A stretch of 64,000 nt of DNA from JAUVUV01 sp964548275 (GCA_964548275.1 CAZJQI010000008.1:21559-85558); one strand, 5' to 3'; positions 34,986-43,924 are shown, counted from the stretch's first letter. Notes: generated by a model from the sequence alone, not told the origin. Made by a program: numbers and translations.

Positions 34986-36134
34986 ATGCCTTCAGCGAAA
35001 AAAAATCTGAAAATAGGAATCACCTGCTACCCGACATTCGGGGGCAGCGGAGTTCTGGCCACAGAACTCGGTAAACAGTTGGCCCAGCACGGCCATGAAA
35101 TACACATTATTTCCTACGCCCTGCCATACAGGCTAAAAGGCTTTTACAGCAACGTTTTTTTTCATGAAGTGCAGGTTTCCGCTTACCCGCTGTTCGAGTA
35201 CCAGCCTTATACCTTGTCCCTGGCAGTGAAAATGCACGATGTCGCGCTGGAATACGGCCTTGACCTTCTTCACGTACATTATGCGATCCCGCATGCCACA
35301 AGCGCCTGGATTGTCAAAGAGATGCTGGGCAAGAACCACCCGATAAAGGTAATTACAACTCTCCACGGTACTGACATCACTCTTGTCGGCCGGGAAGAGA
35401 GTTTCAGGTCGATTACCCGGTTCAGTATAGATAAATCAGACGGGGTGACTGCGGTAAGCCGCTATCTTTACCGGCAAACAGTTGAGGAGCTTAAAGTAAA
35501 CAAGCAGATCGAGATCATTCCGAATTTCGTGGATACGGAACTTTTCAAGCACGTGGATGAGCACGACTGCACCCGCTCCATGCTTGCCCAGCCGGACGAA
35601 AGGATAATCATGCATATTTCGAACATGAGGCCGGTGAAAAGGCTGCCGGATGTTATCCGGGTTTTTGCTAATGTTGCAAAAAAAGTGAAAGTGCGGCTGA
35701 TATTGATTGGTGACGGCCCTGACCGGGCAGGAGCGCACAAGCTTGCCGAGGAACTGGGAGTAAGTGACCGGGTGGTGTTTCTTGGCGCTCAGGAATCGAT
35801 TGCCAGCCTGCTTAATTGCGCAGATATCGCTTTGCAGCCAAGCGCCTTGGAAAGTTTCGGTCTGTCAATCCTGGAGGCTCTTTCTGTTGGTGCGCCGGTT
35901 ATCAGTACACGCTGCGGCGGTCCTGAAGAGGTGGTCGTCCACGGTGAATGCGGTTATCTTTCAGAAATCGGGGATGTGGAGGATATGAGCAGAAACTGTC
36001 TTCGTCTTCTTAAAGACCAGAAACTGTATAACGAGTTCAGCAAAAAGGCCAGGCAGCGCGCGGTGGAAAATTATGAGATCCAGAAAATAACCCGGCGCTA
36101 TGAAGATTTTTATTACAACGTGCTTGGCTGCTGA
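34986..36134 (+). CDS. bshA: N-acetyl-alpha-D-glucosaminyl L-malate synthase BshA
   Basis: A 382-residue GT4 glycosyltransferase that joins UDP-GlcNAc and L-malate in the first step of bacillithiol synthesis. Motifs characteristic of BshA: CYPTFGGSGVLATELGKQLA, HVHYAIPHATSAW, TTLHGTDITLVG, AVSRYL, then the nucleotide-sugar site ALESFGLSILEALSVGAPV. AGGAAG lies near the ATG. It follows miaA by 18 bases and probably shares its transcript. With bshC at 1841 it indicates that this organism makes bacillithiol as low-molecular-weight thiol. Confidence 0.94.
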   Translation: MPSAKKNLKIGITCYPTFGGSGVLATELGKQLAQHGHEIHIISYALPYRLKGFYSNVFFHEVQVSAYPLFEYQPYTLSLAVKMHDVALEYGLDLLHVHYAIPHATSAWIVKEMLGKNHPIKVITTLHGTDITLVGREESFRSITRFSIDKSDGVTAVSRYLYRQTVEELKVNKQIEIIPNFVDTELFKHVDEHDCTRSMLAQPDERIIMHISNMRPVKRLPDVIRVFANVAKKVKVRLILIGDGPDRAGAHKLAEELGVSDRVVFLGAQESIASLLNCADIALQPSALESFGLSILEALSVGAPVISTRCGGPEEVVVHGECGYLSEIGDVEDMSRNCLRLLKDQKLYNEFSKKARQRAVENYEIQKITRRYEDFYYNVLGC

Positions 36135-36180
36135 AGTTCTCTCAACTGGCCCGGGACGAATTTAACTTCTGGAGAACTGT

Positions 36181-37038
36181 TTGGAATTAAGCGAACAAAC
36201 CAAGGAACTAATCAGCAAAGCATTAGCTGAAGATATCGGTAGCGGCGACTACACCACGTTGTGGTCCGTGCCTGGTGATCATAGAACTACGGCCAGGATT
36301 ATCGCTCGGGGCACTGGAATTGTCGCCGGCATGCCGGTGGCCAAGTATCTTGTCACGCGGTTCGACCCGGAACCGGTCCTGGAATCGGCGACCCCGGACG
36401 GCCAGATAACAACTGCCGGGCAGGTGGTGATAGAGCTGACAGGTTTGACCAGACATCTTCTGAGCATTGAGCGTTCCCTGCTCAATTTTCTTCAACGGCT
36501 CTCCGGTATTGCCACCCTGACCCGCAGGTTTGTCGACAGGGTCGAAGGCACAGGTGTGAAAATCCTCGATACACGCAAAACCACTCCCGGTTTGAGAGAA
36601 CTCGAAAAGTATGCTGTGAGAGTTGGTGGCGGTTTCAACCACCGCCTCGGACTCTACGATTACGTGTTGCTCAAGGAAAACCATATCTCCGCCGCAGGAG
36701 GAATTACTAAGGCTGTCCAGGCGGTGAAAAAGGCGAATCACCGGAACCTGCCGGTCGAGGTCGAGACCTGCACACTGGATGAAGTGCGCGAAGCGTTGAA
36801 AGCAGGGGTTTCGCGGATCATGCTTGATAACATGACAGTGGAGCAGATGAAAGTTGCGGTGGAGCTTATCCGCAACATCGATGCCCGCCCTGTCCCGGAG
36901 ATAGAGGCCAGCGGCGACATTAATTTAAAAACCGTCATGGAGGTAGCCGCAACCGGGGTGGATTTTATTTCAGTCGGTACGTTGACCCACTCCGCGCCTG
37001 TGCTGAACTTAACCATGATTATTGAGCCCGGCCTGTAA
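36181..37038 (+). CDS. nadC: Nicotinate-nucleotide pyrophosphorylase (quinolinate phosphoribosyltransferase)
   Basis: A 285-residue NadC that makes nicotinate mononucleotide from quinolinate and PRPP. The TTG start follows GGAGA by seven bases; there is no nearby ATG. Family motifs: DTRKTTPGLRELEKYAVRVG, GGFNHRLGLYDYVLLKENHI, EVETCTLDEVREAL, ILMDNMT-type RIMLDNMT and EASGDINL. Precedes birA and coaX, forming a cofactor group. Confidence 0.95.
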   Translation: MELSEQTKELISKALAEDIGSGDYTTLWSVPGDHRTTARIIARGTGIVAGMPVAKYLVTRFDPEPVLESATPDGQITTAGQVVIELTGLTRHLLSIERSLLNFLQRLSGIATLTRRFVDRVEGTGVKILDTRKTTPGLRELEKYAVRVGGGFNHRLGLYDYVLLKENHISAAGGITKAVQAVKKANHRNLPVEVETCTLDEVREALKAGVSRIMLDNMTVEQMKVAVELIRNIDARPVPEIEASGDINLKTVMEVAATGVDFISVGTLTHSAPVLNLTMIIEPGL

Positions 37039-37064
37039 TCTGCAGGCAGAAAGGCTCGCCGACC

Positions 37065-38105
37065 ATGTTTGCATACTGCCTTGAAAAAAAGCTTATCGAA
37101 ATTTTTAAAAATAACAGGCACCGATACCTGGATGAAAAGACCCTGTTGAAAGAGTTCGGCCTGGCCGAGGAGCTGAACGTTGACACTGAAAGTGATCAGG
37201 ACTTGGAGCGAACAATCGATATCCTCAGGCTTCAGGGCTACGAAATCGATGGAGACCTGACAAGGGGCTGGATCCTGATCAGCCTGCCGCCGGACAGCCT
37301 GAATTACTTTGAGCTGGAAAGCGCCCTTAAAACGACTTTCCTGGGCAAATGCCTCTTTACCTACCGGATTATCGGCTCCACAAACGCGACTGCCAAAATG
37401 CTGGCTGAAACCGGTGCTCCGGATGGGTCGCTGCTCGTGGCAGAGGAGCAACGGCAGGGCAGGGGGCGTTTCGGAAACTCGTGGCACTCACCGGCAGGAG
37501 GGGGTATCTGGGCCAGCCTTATCCTGCGTCCGGGAATCAAGCCCGCGCAATTAGGCAGCCTGGTTTTGCTGGCGTCATTGAGTATCTGCCTTGCAATTGA
37601 GGAGCGTACCGGTTTCAAGCCGCGGATCAAGTGGCCCAACGATCTTTACCTCAACGACAGGAAGCTGGGCGGCGTGCTCTGTGAGGCAGACTGGGTTGGC
37701 AGCGAACTGAAATACGTTATTCTCGGTTTCGGGGTTAACGTAAATATAAAGCGTTTCCCTGCTGAACTCGAAAATTCCGCCACTTCGTTATTGCTTGCCG
37801 CTAAGGGAAAGAAAGTTTACCGGATCGGTCTTCTGGCCGAAATCATGGACAGGCTCGAAGAAGGGTATTTCCAGTTCCTGGCCGATGGATTCGCTTCATT
37901 TCTTCCCAGGGTGCAGGTGCGAGACTATCTGCGCAACCGAACAGTCGAGATAGAACTCGACAATAGCGAAACCGTGGGAGGTATTGCCAGGGGAATTGAC
38001 GAGCGCGGCGCTCTTCTTCTCGAAACCCCGGGCGGGCAGCGCTTTGTGAAAATCACCCAGGGCCGTGTTCTGCACTGGAAAGGCTCTGAAATTCAAACCG
38101 GATAA
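37065..38105 (+). CDS. birA: Biotin--[acetyl-CoA-carboxylase] ligase with N-terminal HTH-like domain
   Basis: A 346-residue bifunctional-type BirA. Residues 1-75 look like the winged-helix DNA-binding domain; the ligase domain has EEQRQGRGRFGNSWHSPAGG, IKWPNDLYLNDRKLGGVLCE and VILGFGVNVN; the C-terminal SH3-like part includes GIARGIDERGALLLE. The GRGRRGR loop of the family reads GRGRFGN. It may repress biotin genes as well as biotinylate the carboxyl carrier protein; no operator was identified. Confidence 0.93.
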   Translation: MFAYCLEKKLIEIFKNNRHRYLDEKTLLKEFGLAEELNVDTESDQDLERTIDILRLQGYEIDGDLTRGWILISLPPDSLNYFELESALKTTFLGKCLFTYRIIGSTNATAKMLAETGAPDGSLLVAEEQRQGRGRFGNSWHSPAGGGIWASLILRPGIKPAQLGSLVLLASLSICLAIEERTGFKPRIKWPNDLYLNDRKLGGVLCEADWVGSELKYVILGFGVNVNIKRFPAELENSATSLLLAAKGKKVYRIGLLAEIMDRLEEGYFQFLADGFASFLPRVQVRDYLRNRTVEIELDNSETVGGIARGIDERGALLLETPGGQRFVKITQGRVLHWKGSEIQTG

Positions 38106-38122
38106 TTAAAAATGGTGGGAAA

Positions 38123-38893
38123 ATGATCCTCGCTTTTGATATCGGCAATACGCATATCGTGATGGGACTTTATCAAGGCATGAAGCTGATTCACCACTGG
38201 CGGTTCGACAGCAAAATCGACCGAACTGTGGATGATTACGGCCATCTCGTGCTATACATGCTTGAACGTGTGTCCAAAGTAAATAAGGTAAAGGGAGTGG
38301 TGATCGGATCGGTGGTGCCCATGCTGACTTATGTGTTCGAGAAACTCTCTCGCCGCTACTTTAAAGTAAATCCGCGGCTGGTGGACGGAAAAGCTGATCT
38401 TGGGATAACTTACGAGGTCAATTCTCCACATGAACTTATCGGTTCGGACCGTATCGCAAATGCCCTGGCAGTCAGGGAGCGCTATCACGAGAACTGCATC
38501 GTGGTGGATGTGGGCACAGCCACTACTTTCGATCTGATCTCTGCGAAAGGAGCCTACCTCGGCGGTGTAATCGCACCCGGAATCAGAACCTGTGCCGAAG
38601 CCCTGATAGAAAAAGCAGCAATGCTTTCCAGAGTGGAAATCGAAGCCCCGGCCAAGGTGATCGGCAAGGATACGAAAACCATGATGCAATCGGGGATATT
38701 TTACGGGGCAATCTGCCAGATCGATGGTATAGTGGAAAGGTTAAAGCAGGAATGGGGTGTCGGGTGCAAAGTCATCGCCACCGGCGGGTTTGTCAGCATG
38801 ATTGCTAAATTCAGCCGCCAGATTGACACAGTTGATCCAAACCTCACTCTCGACGGTTTGCGAATCGCGTTCGACAAACTGGCAAAAAAGTAA
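38123..38893 (+). CDS. coaX: Type III pantothenate kinase CoaX
   Basis: A 256-residue ASKHA-fold kinase that performs the first step of CoA synthesis. Start has GGTGGG nearby. Motifs: LAFDIGNTHIVMGLY, GSVVPMLTY, ELIGSDRIANALA, VVDVGTATTFDLI, GGVIAPGI and ATGGFVS. birA and coaX are 17 bases apart, a common pairing. The gene ends at the edge of a repeat island. Confidence 0.95.
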   Translation: MILAFDIGNTHIVMGLYQGMKLIHHWRFDSKIDRTVDDYGHLVLYMLERVSKVNKVKGVVIGSVVPMLTYVFEKLSRRYFKVNPRLVDGKADLGITYEVNSPHELIGSDRIANALAVRERYHENCIVVDVGTATTFDLISAKGAYLGGVIAPGIRTCAEALIEKAAMLSRVEIEAPAKVIGKDTKTMMQSGIFYGAICQIDGIVERLKQEWGVGCKVIATGGFVSMIAKFSRQIDTVDPNLTLDGLRIAFDKLAKK

Positions 38894-38919
38894 CTGTTTC
38901 GTCCTTTACTTTGGTTTCT

Positions 38920-39390
38920 TTAATCGAAAAGAATTCCCCGAAGCTCTGCTTTGGTGTAAATTGCTTTATGGTTTTATCCTTGTTTTCATAGAGTTGCCTC
39001 GTGACACATACAATATTTATTCTCATCCTTCACAATTCGGGAAGAATGGGATTTAAACCTGGGGATCTTATTTCAGATCGTGCTTGAAAGCCACCATTCC
39101 CTCCTAACAAGGGGGTACATTCCAAATTTTCCCCTATCAAGGGGGTTCATTCCAATTCCCTCCTAACAAGGGGGTACATTCCAAATTTTCTCCTATCAAG
39201 GGGGTTCATTCCAATTCCCCCCTATCAAGGGGGGACATTCCAAATTCCCCCCTATCAAGGGGGGAGACAGGGGGGTGTTATATTAAACAGTTGGGGTTTG
39301 GTACCCGAAATCGGGATCACGAATTTCAGGGATTCACACAAAAATTACACTGATACTCCGAGGCTTACCGCGGGGTAGTTCATTTATAAA
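38920..39390. repeat. MITE-like repeat family B, copy 3, longest
   Basis: The left end at 38920-38951 and right end at 39352-39386 match copies at 14634 and 25249. The 400-base interior is unrelated to copy 1, but shares the C-run/G-run hairpin with AGACAGGGGG tail with copy 2. Confidence 0.65.
39094..39273. repeat. Tandem array of six hairpin units
   Basis: Six units of about 29-30 bp, each CATTCC, an A/T spacer, a C-run, TATCAA or TAACAA, then a G-run, so each unit is a hairpin. Units 1 and 3, and 2 and 4, resemble each other more than neighbours, giving a higher-order period near 59 bp. The last unit carries AGACAGGGGGG. Confidence 0.85.
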
Positions 39391-39550
39391 CAAGTATTTT
39401 TTCCAAAATATTTCTTTGGAAGTTGAACAAGTTATTAACAAAAAGAGTCTTTAAACCAGGTCCAATTTCTGCCTTGCCAGTTTAAACCCGCCTTCATCCC
39501 AGCCTAATAAAAGGCAGTATTAGATAAAATGGCAACAAATGGAGAATTAA

Positions 39551-40255
39551 ATGGGTCAGATGACTAAAGATGAACTTCACCAGTATGATGGAAAACAGGG
39601 GAACAAGGCTTACGTGGCCTTTGAAGGGAAGATTTACGATCTTACCGGAAGCAAGCTCTGGAAAAACGGGGTTCACCTGAAGACCCACCATGCAGGCCAC
39701 GACCTGACTTTGGCCATGAAAGCCGCACCGCACGGCCCACAGGTAATGGAGCGTTATGAGGCGGTTGCAGAATTGGTCGAGGAGAAAGCGGTTGAAGCCG
39801 CAAAGCCGGCGCTGAAAACCCCGGGCAAGCTCGCGACAATGATCCTGGACCGGCACCCTCATCCCATTTCAGTGCATTTCCCGATAGCCCTGAGCATCAG
39901 CGCTGCGTTGTTGTCAATCCTCAGTCTTTATATACCGAACCACGCGCTTGAAAAAGCCGCTTTTTATAACATGATTTTCGCAGCAGTGACCACACCGGTA
40001 TCCATCTTTACCGGTGTTTTAAGCTGGTATTACAATTACAGCGGCATCTGGACTCACATCTACCGCATGAAAATCCTTCTCTCAATCGTTCTGATGGTAT
40101 TATTTGCCGCTGCCTTGATTGTACATTTTGGTTTTCTCACCAGTGGTGAGAATGGTGGATTCTGGTACTGGCTCTACACAATGAGCGTTCTTTTCATGGC
40201 TCCAACAGTGATGGGCCTTGGTTATTACGGTGGAAAAATAACTTTTCCCTCTTAA
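39551..40255 (+). CDS. Cytochrome b5-like heme-binding domain fused to DUF2231 membrane domain
   Basis: A 234-residue protein. Residues 1-70 match the bacterial cytochrome-b5-like domain (TKDELHQYDGKQGNKAYVAF, GKIYDLTGSKLW, GVHLKTHHAGHDLT, APHG), with candidate heme histidines in VHLKTHHAGH. After a linker, residues about 95-230 have four membrane helices starting RHPHPISVHFPIALS, the DUF2231 signature, which has further conserved histidines. A membrane redox or heme-linked role is likely, but no partner is known. The next gene follows by nine bases, so they are probably co-expressed. Confidence 0.88.
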   Translation: MGQMTKDELHQYDGKQGNKAYVAFEGKIYDLTGSKLWKNGVHLKTHHAGHDLTLAMKAAPHGPQVMERYEAVAELVEEKAVEAAKPALKTPGKLATMILDRHPHPISVHFPIALSISAALLSILSLYIPNHALEKAAFYNMIFAAVTTPVSIFTGVLSWYYNYSGIWTHIYRMKILLSIVLMVLFAAALIVHFGFLTSGENGGFWYWLYTMSVLFMAPTVMGLGYYGGKITFPS

Positions 40256-40264
40256 CGGGAGTTT

Positions 40265-40786
40265 ATGGCTATGGATAAATCAGAGATAAAGCAACTGGAA
40301 AATATGATTGAAGTTGTGATGTGTTTCATCCCAAAGGAGCGGCAGGCTCATGATGTTTTCATGAATGCCTCGAAGGAATCCAAATTAGAGATGGCGCGGG
40401 TTCTTTTCGAAACCTTGGCAAATCAGGAGGAACAGCACGAGTCCAGGTTGCGGGCCACCCTGGAACTGCTCAAACAGGAACTGGATGAGGCAAAGGGGAA
40501 AGAGGTGCCGGATATAGGCATGGACCACATGGAAGATGAAGAGATACCTGCGGAAGAGAGAATCAGGGACATCGAGCGGGCGATGGAAGTGGTGATGCGG
40601 ATGATCCCCAAGGAGCACGCTCTCAGCCAGTTATACCTTTCTACTGCAAAACAGGCAAGAAGAGAATTCACCAGAACACTATTCGAGTGGCTTGCCGACC
40701 AGGAAAAACAGCACGAATCCAAGCTCCGCGGAATACTCGACCTGCTTAAAATGCAGGCTCACGAGATCAGGCATAAGCAGGATTGA
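40265..40786 (+). CDS. Ferritin-like (rubrerythrin-type) four-helix protein from an internal duplication
   Basis: A 173-residue soluble helical protein made of two repeats: residues about 6-75 and 95-168. Each repeat has a glutamate helix (ENMIEVVMCFIPKE, ERAMEVVMRMIPKE) and a second helix with ExxH (ANQEEQHESRLR, ADQEKQHESKLR). Together this gives the E/ExxH/E/ExxH ligand set of a rubrerythrin-like diiron site, so it is a likely diiron protein, with no C-terminal rubredoxin. Function could be peroxide reduction or iron handling. GGGAG precedes the first ATG; a second ATG is two codons on. Confidence 0.82.
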   Translation: MAMDKSEIKQLENMIEVVMCFIPKERQAHDVFMNASKESKLEMARVLFETLANQEEQHESRLRATLELLKQELDEAKGKEVPDIGMDHMEDEEIPAEERIRDIERAMEVVMRMIPKEHALSQLYLSTAKQARREFTRTLFEWLADQEKQHESKLRGILDLLKMQAHEIRHKQD

Positions 40787-40841
40787 GGCAAGCCAGGCTG
40801 ATGTTCGATAAAAAGTGGTAGGGGTAACTAATCGATATTAT

Positions 40842-40876
40842 ACCGGCAGTGCTCTCGAGCCGCTGCCGGTTTTTAT
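40842..40876 (+). terminator. Intrinsic terminator after the ferritin-like gene
   Basis: ACCGGCAG at 40842-40849 pairs with CTGCCGGT at 40863-40870, followed by a T run. Confidence 0.85.
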
Positions 40877-40959
40877 CATCAGGATATTGGGTAAGGCGAT
40901 TACACCTGAATATACTTCTGGTTTAAGGGATAAGTAATTTTGGGCTTTACAAATCATAT

Positions 40960-40987
40960 CTATTATATTATATATATATTATAATAG
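40960..40987. promoter_or_regulatory. AT-only palindrome upstream of nifU-nifS, candidate operator
   Basis: A 28-base near-perfect palindrome of A and T, with CTATTATA and TATAATAG at the ends, overlaps a TATAAT hexamer and lies about 100 bases before nifU. Its place suggests a regulator site such as an Rrf2-type box, but the regulator is unknown. Confidence 0.4.
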
Positions 40988-41086
40988 AGAGTATATTAAG
41001 ATTGATCAAACTTTAGCGAATTAACCCGGATTTTACGCGGGCTGTCTAAAACGGTGCCTGCGCTGTTAACTGCTGGAGGGAATTCA

Positions 41087-41929
41087 ATGTGGAATTACAC
41101 GGATAAAGTTATGGAGCACTTTCGTAACCCGAAAAACGTCGGCTATATCAAGGATGCGGACGGAGTGGGGGAGGTCGGATCGACGGCCTGCGGCGATGCC
41201 CTGAGGCTGATGTTCAAGCTTGATGACCAAAGCCGGATAGCCGATGCCAGGTTCCAGACATTCGGCTGCGGAAGCGCCATAGCAACCTCTTCCGCTCTGA
41301 CTGAAATGATCAAAGGCAAGACTCTGGAAGAGGCTGAGAAAATAACTAACCAGGATATCGTGAGTTTCCTGGGAGGATTACCCGAGCAGAAAATGCATTG
41401 CTCGGTGATGGGCAGGGAGGCTCTCGAGGCTGCCATTGAGAATTGCCGAAACGGTACGACAGGCAAGCGTGAACTTGAGGGCCATGTAGTCTGTGTCTGT
41501 TTTGGAGTGACAGAGGATAAAATAAGGTCTGCAATCAGAGACAACGGTCTGACCACTGTCGAACAGGTTACCAACTATACCAAGGCAGGCGGGGGCTGCG
41601 GCGGCTGCATCCCTGAAATCGAGGAAATCCTGGCCGAGATGAACGGCAAGAAATCCTCGGAGGAAAAACCAGCAAAACCTCAACCCAAGAAACTGACCAC
41701 ACTCGAGAAGATCAGGCTTATCGAGAAAGTAATCCAGGAAGATATCAGGCCGGAGCTGAAAAAACACGGCGGTGATCTGGAACTTGTCGATATCGACGGT
41801 AATAACGTGATAGTAAAACTGTTAGGTTCATGCACCGAATGCGGCATAACCCGGTTTACCCTTAATACTCTTATCGAGCCGAAACTTCGCCAGAAGGTCT
41901 CAAGTGAACTGGCTGTAATGGAGGGATAG
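41087..41929 (+). CDS. nifU: Three-domain NifU iron-sulfur scaffold
   Basis: From ATG 41087 (GGAGGG six bases upstream) 280 residues. Domain 1 is IscU-like with cluster cysteines in STACGDAL, FGCGSAIATS and MHCSVMG; domain 2 is a BFD-like [2Fe-2S] ferredoxin part with VVCVCFGVTED and GGGCGGCIPEI; domain 3 is the NifU C-terminal thioredoxin-like scaffold with HGGDLELVDIDGN and GSCTECGITRF. Assembles Fe-S clusters with sulfur from NifS. The full three-domain form without nif structural genes suggests a general Fe-S system (NIF type) as in several anaerobes. Confidence 0.95.
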   Translation: MWNYTDKVMEHFRNPKNVGYIKDADGVGEVGSTACGDALRLMFKLDDQSRIADARFQTFGCGSAIATSSALTEMIKGKTLEEAEKITNQDIVSFLGGLPEQKMHCSVMGREALEAAIENCRNGTTGKRELEGHVVCVCFGVTEDKIRSAIRDNGLTTVEQVTNYTKAGGGCGGCIPEIEEILAEMNGKKSSEEKPAKPQPKKLTTLEKIRLIEKVIQEDIRPELKKHGGDLELVDIDGNNVIVKLLGSCTECGITRFTLNTLIEPKLRQKVSSELAVMEG

Positions 41930-43092
41930 TGAACAAGATAGTCTACCTCGACAACAACGCCACCACCAGAGTGGCTCCGGAAGTATTCATAGAGATGAAG
42001 CCCTTCCTGAGCGATTTCTATGGAAATCCATCGAGTATCCATACTTTCGGAGGAGGGTGTCGCAAGTTTATCAATAAGGCCAGGGAACAGGTCGCCGAAC
42101 TACTGGCCGCTGAGCCTGAGGAAATAATTTTCACCGGGAGCGGCTCCGAAAGCGACAACACCGCAATTATGGGAGCACTGGAGCTTGCGGGCCCTGAAAA
42201 GAGACATGTGATAATCACCCAGGTCGAGCATGAGGCGGTCCTGGAAGTCGGCCATTATCTCAAGCGAAAAGGTTACCGGGTGACCGAACTTCCCGTGGAC
42301 CGTAAAGGCGCGCTAAATCTTGACCTTCTTGCAGATTTGATTACTGAGGACACCGCGGTGGTGAGTGTAATGTGGGCCAATAACGAAACCGGGGTCGTTT
42401 ACCCGATAGAGCAAATCGCCGAGATAGTCAAATCAAAAGGTGTGTATTTCCATACTGACGCGGTGCAGGCAGTCGGAAAAATTCCTGTTGATTTGAGCAG
42501 GGTGCCTGTGGATTTCCTGGCTCTCTCCGGACACAAGTTTCATGCACCCAAAGGTGTCGGCGTTCTTTTCGTGCGTAATGGAATCAAGATGCCGCCTTAC
42601 ATCCGGGGTGGGCACCAGGAAAACGGAATACGCGCCGGTACTGAGAACGTGGCAGGTATTGTAGGGCTCGGCAAGGCGGCCGAGCTTGCCAGGGAGCGTA
42701 TGTCTGCGGATGCAGACCATGAAAAAACACTGCGAGACAAGCTCGAGAAAGGCATCCTGGCCACCTGCAAGGACAGCCGGGTCAACGGCGCCAACAGGCT
42801 GCCCAATACCCTGAATGTGAGTTTCGAGTTTGTCGAGGGCGAATCCATTCTGCTGATGCTCGATGATCTCGGTATCTGCGCCTCCTCTGGGTCGGCCTGC
42901 ACCTCGGGATCGCTGGAGCCGTCGCATGTTCTTCGCGCAATGGGTGTTCCTCACTCTATGGCCCACGGTTCGATAAGGTTCAGCTTGAGCCGCTATACCA
43001 CGGAAGAGGAAATCGATTACGTGCTGGAGCACATGCCGAAAGTTATCGACCGCCTGAGGGAGATTTCTCCTTTCACCCACCAGATTGCCTGA
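41929..43092 (+). CDS. nifS: Cysteine desulfurase NifS/IscS
   Basis: Begins with GTG sharing one base with the nifU stop (TAGTG). 387 residues, PLP-dependent. Motifs: VYLDNNATTRVAPEV at the N-terminus, MWANNETGVVYPI, SLSGHK-type LSGHKFHAPKGVGVLF with the PLP lysine, and the sulfur-carrying loop cysteine in ASSGSACTSGSLEPSHVL. Supplies persulfide sulfur to NifU. Confidence 0.96.
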   Translation: MNKIVYLDNNATTRVAPEVFIEMKPFLSDFYGNPSSIHTFGGGCRKFINKAREQVAELLAAEPEEIIFTGSGSESDNTAIMGALELAGPEKRHVIITQVEHEAVLEVGHYLKRKGYRVTELPVDRKGALNLDLLADLITEDTAVVSVMWANNETGVVYPIEQIAEIVKSKGVYFHTDAVQAVGKIPVDLSRVPVDFLALSGHKFHAPKGVGVLFVRNGIKMPPYIRGGHQENGIRAGTENVAGIVGLGKAAELARERMSADADHEKTLRDKLEKGILATCKDSRVNGANRLPNTLNVSFEFVEGESILLMLDDLGICASSGSACTSGSLEPSHVLRAMGVPHSMAHGSIRFSLSRYTTEEEIDYVLEHMPKVIDRLREISPFTHQIA

Positions 43093-43111
43093 TACAGTAG
43101 AGTAAAAGAAT

Positions 43112-43924
43112 ATGCCGGAATTACCGGAAGTTGAGACAATAGTACGCCAGCTTCAACCGGGCCTGGCAGGCTGCAGAATAGTATCTGTCGAAATCCTCGA
43201 TCCCAGGCTGGAAACCCCGGCGAAAAACAAGCTTCCCGGCAGGAAGATTCTCGATATCACCCGGCTCGGCAAGCAGGTCTGCCTGGAGCTTTCAGGCAAT
43301 GACAGAGATGAAATGAAACTCTGGCTTCTGTTCCACCTGCGCATGACCGGCCGTTTGATCACCCATAGCTGCAGCTTGGACCAGAACGAGAGGCACCTTC
43401 GCGCGCGGCTGGTTCTCGACCAGGGAAGCCTGCTGTTCTATGATATGCGCAGTTTCGGCTGCCTTCTGGTGCTTGATTCCCTGCAGGAGGCCCTGCCTAA
43501 AGGAATCGATCCTCTATCTCGCCGATTTACCAGACGGAAGCTCAGGGAACTTATCAACGGTTCGAAACAGGAAATTAAGCCCTGGCTGCTGCGCCAGGAT
43601 CGCCTGGTGGGGCTGGGCAATATCTACACCTCGGAAATACTGTTCGCCTCTGGAATAGACCCGCGAAGGCAGGCGGGTTCTCTTAAATCCGATGAACTGC
43701 ATCGCTTGCACAGCCAGATTCGTCGGATTCTCCTGCTTGCTATAAAAAACTGCGGCACCACATTCTCCGATTTCCAGGACTCCCAGGGACGAACCGGCTC
43801 TTTCCAACGTCTTCTTTCAGTTTACGGCAAAACAGGGCAGCCATGTCCCAACTGCTCCGGGCCGATCCAGCGCATTGTGCAGCAGCAGAGGAGCACCTTT
43901 TTCTGCTCCGCATGCCAGAAATAG
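43112..43924 (+). CDS. mutM: Formamidopyrimidine-DNA glycosylase
   Basis: A 270-residue Fpg. N-terminus MPELPEVETIVRQL has catalytic Pro2 and Glu3; TRLGKQVCLEL supplies the conserved lysine; YDMRSFGCL, LVGLGNIYTSEILF (helix-two-turn-helix) and the C-terminal zinc finger CPNC and CSAC follow. Removes 8-oxoguanine. Fits with the nearby oxidative-stress genes tpx and superoxide reductase. Confidence 0.95.
   Translation: MPELPEVETIVRQLQPGLAGCRIVSVEILDPRLETPAKNKLPGRKILDITRLGKQVCLELSGNDRDEMKLWLLFHLRMTGRLITHSCSLDQNERHLRARLVLDQGSLLFYDMRSFGCLLVLDSLQEALPKGIDPLSRRFTRRKLRELINGSKQEIKPWLLRQDRLVGLGNIYTSEILFASGIDPRRQAGSLKSDELHRLHSQIRRILLLAIKNCGTTFSDFQDSQGRTGSFQRLLSVYGKTGQPCPNCSGPIQRIVQQQRSTFFCSACQK

Larger units (their letters stand above)
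38894..39550. other. Repeat-filled intergenic region
   Basis: No gene. It consists almost entirely of a long family B repeat copy with an internal hairpin array, followed by about 160 bases of plain AT-rich DNA before the cytochrome-b5-like gene. Confidence 0.7.

Noticed and set aside
39094..39273. CRISPR-like array
   Set aside because: Units are contiguous hairpins with no unique spacers, and no cas genes are near.
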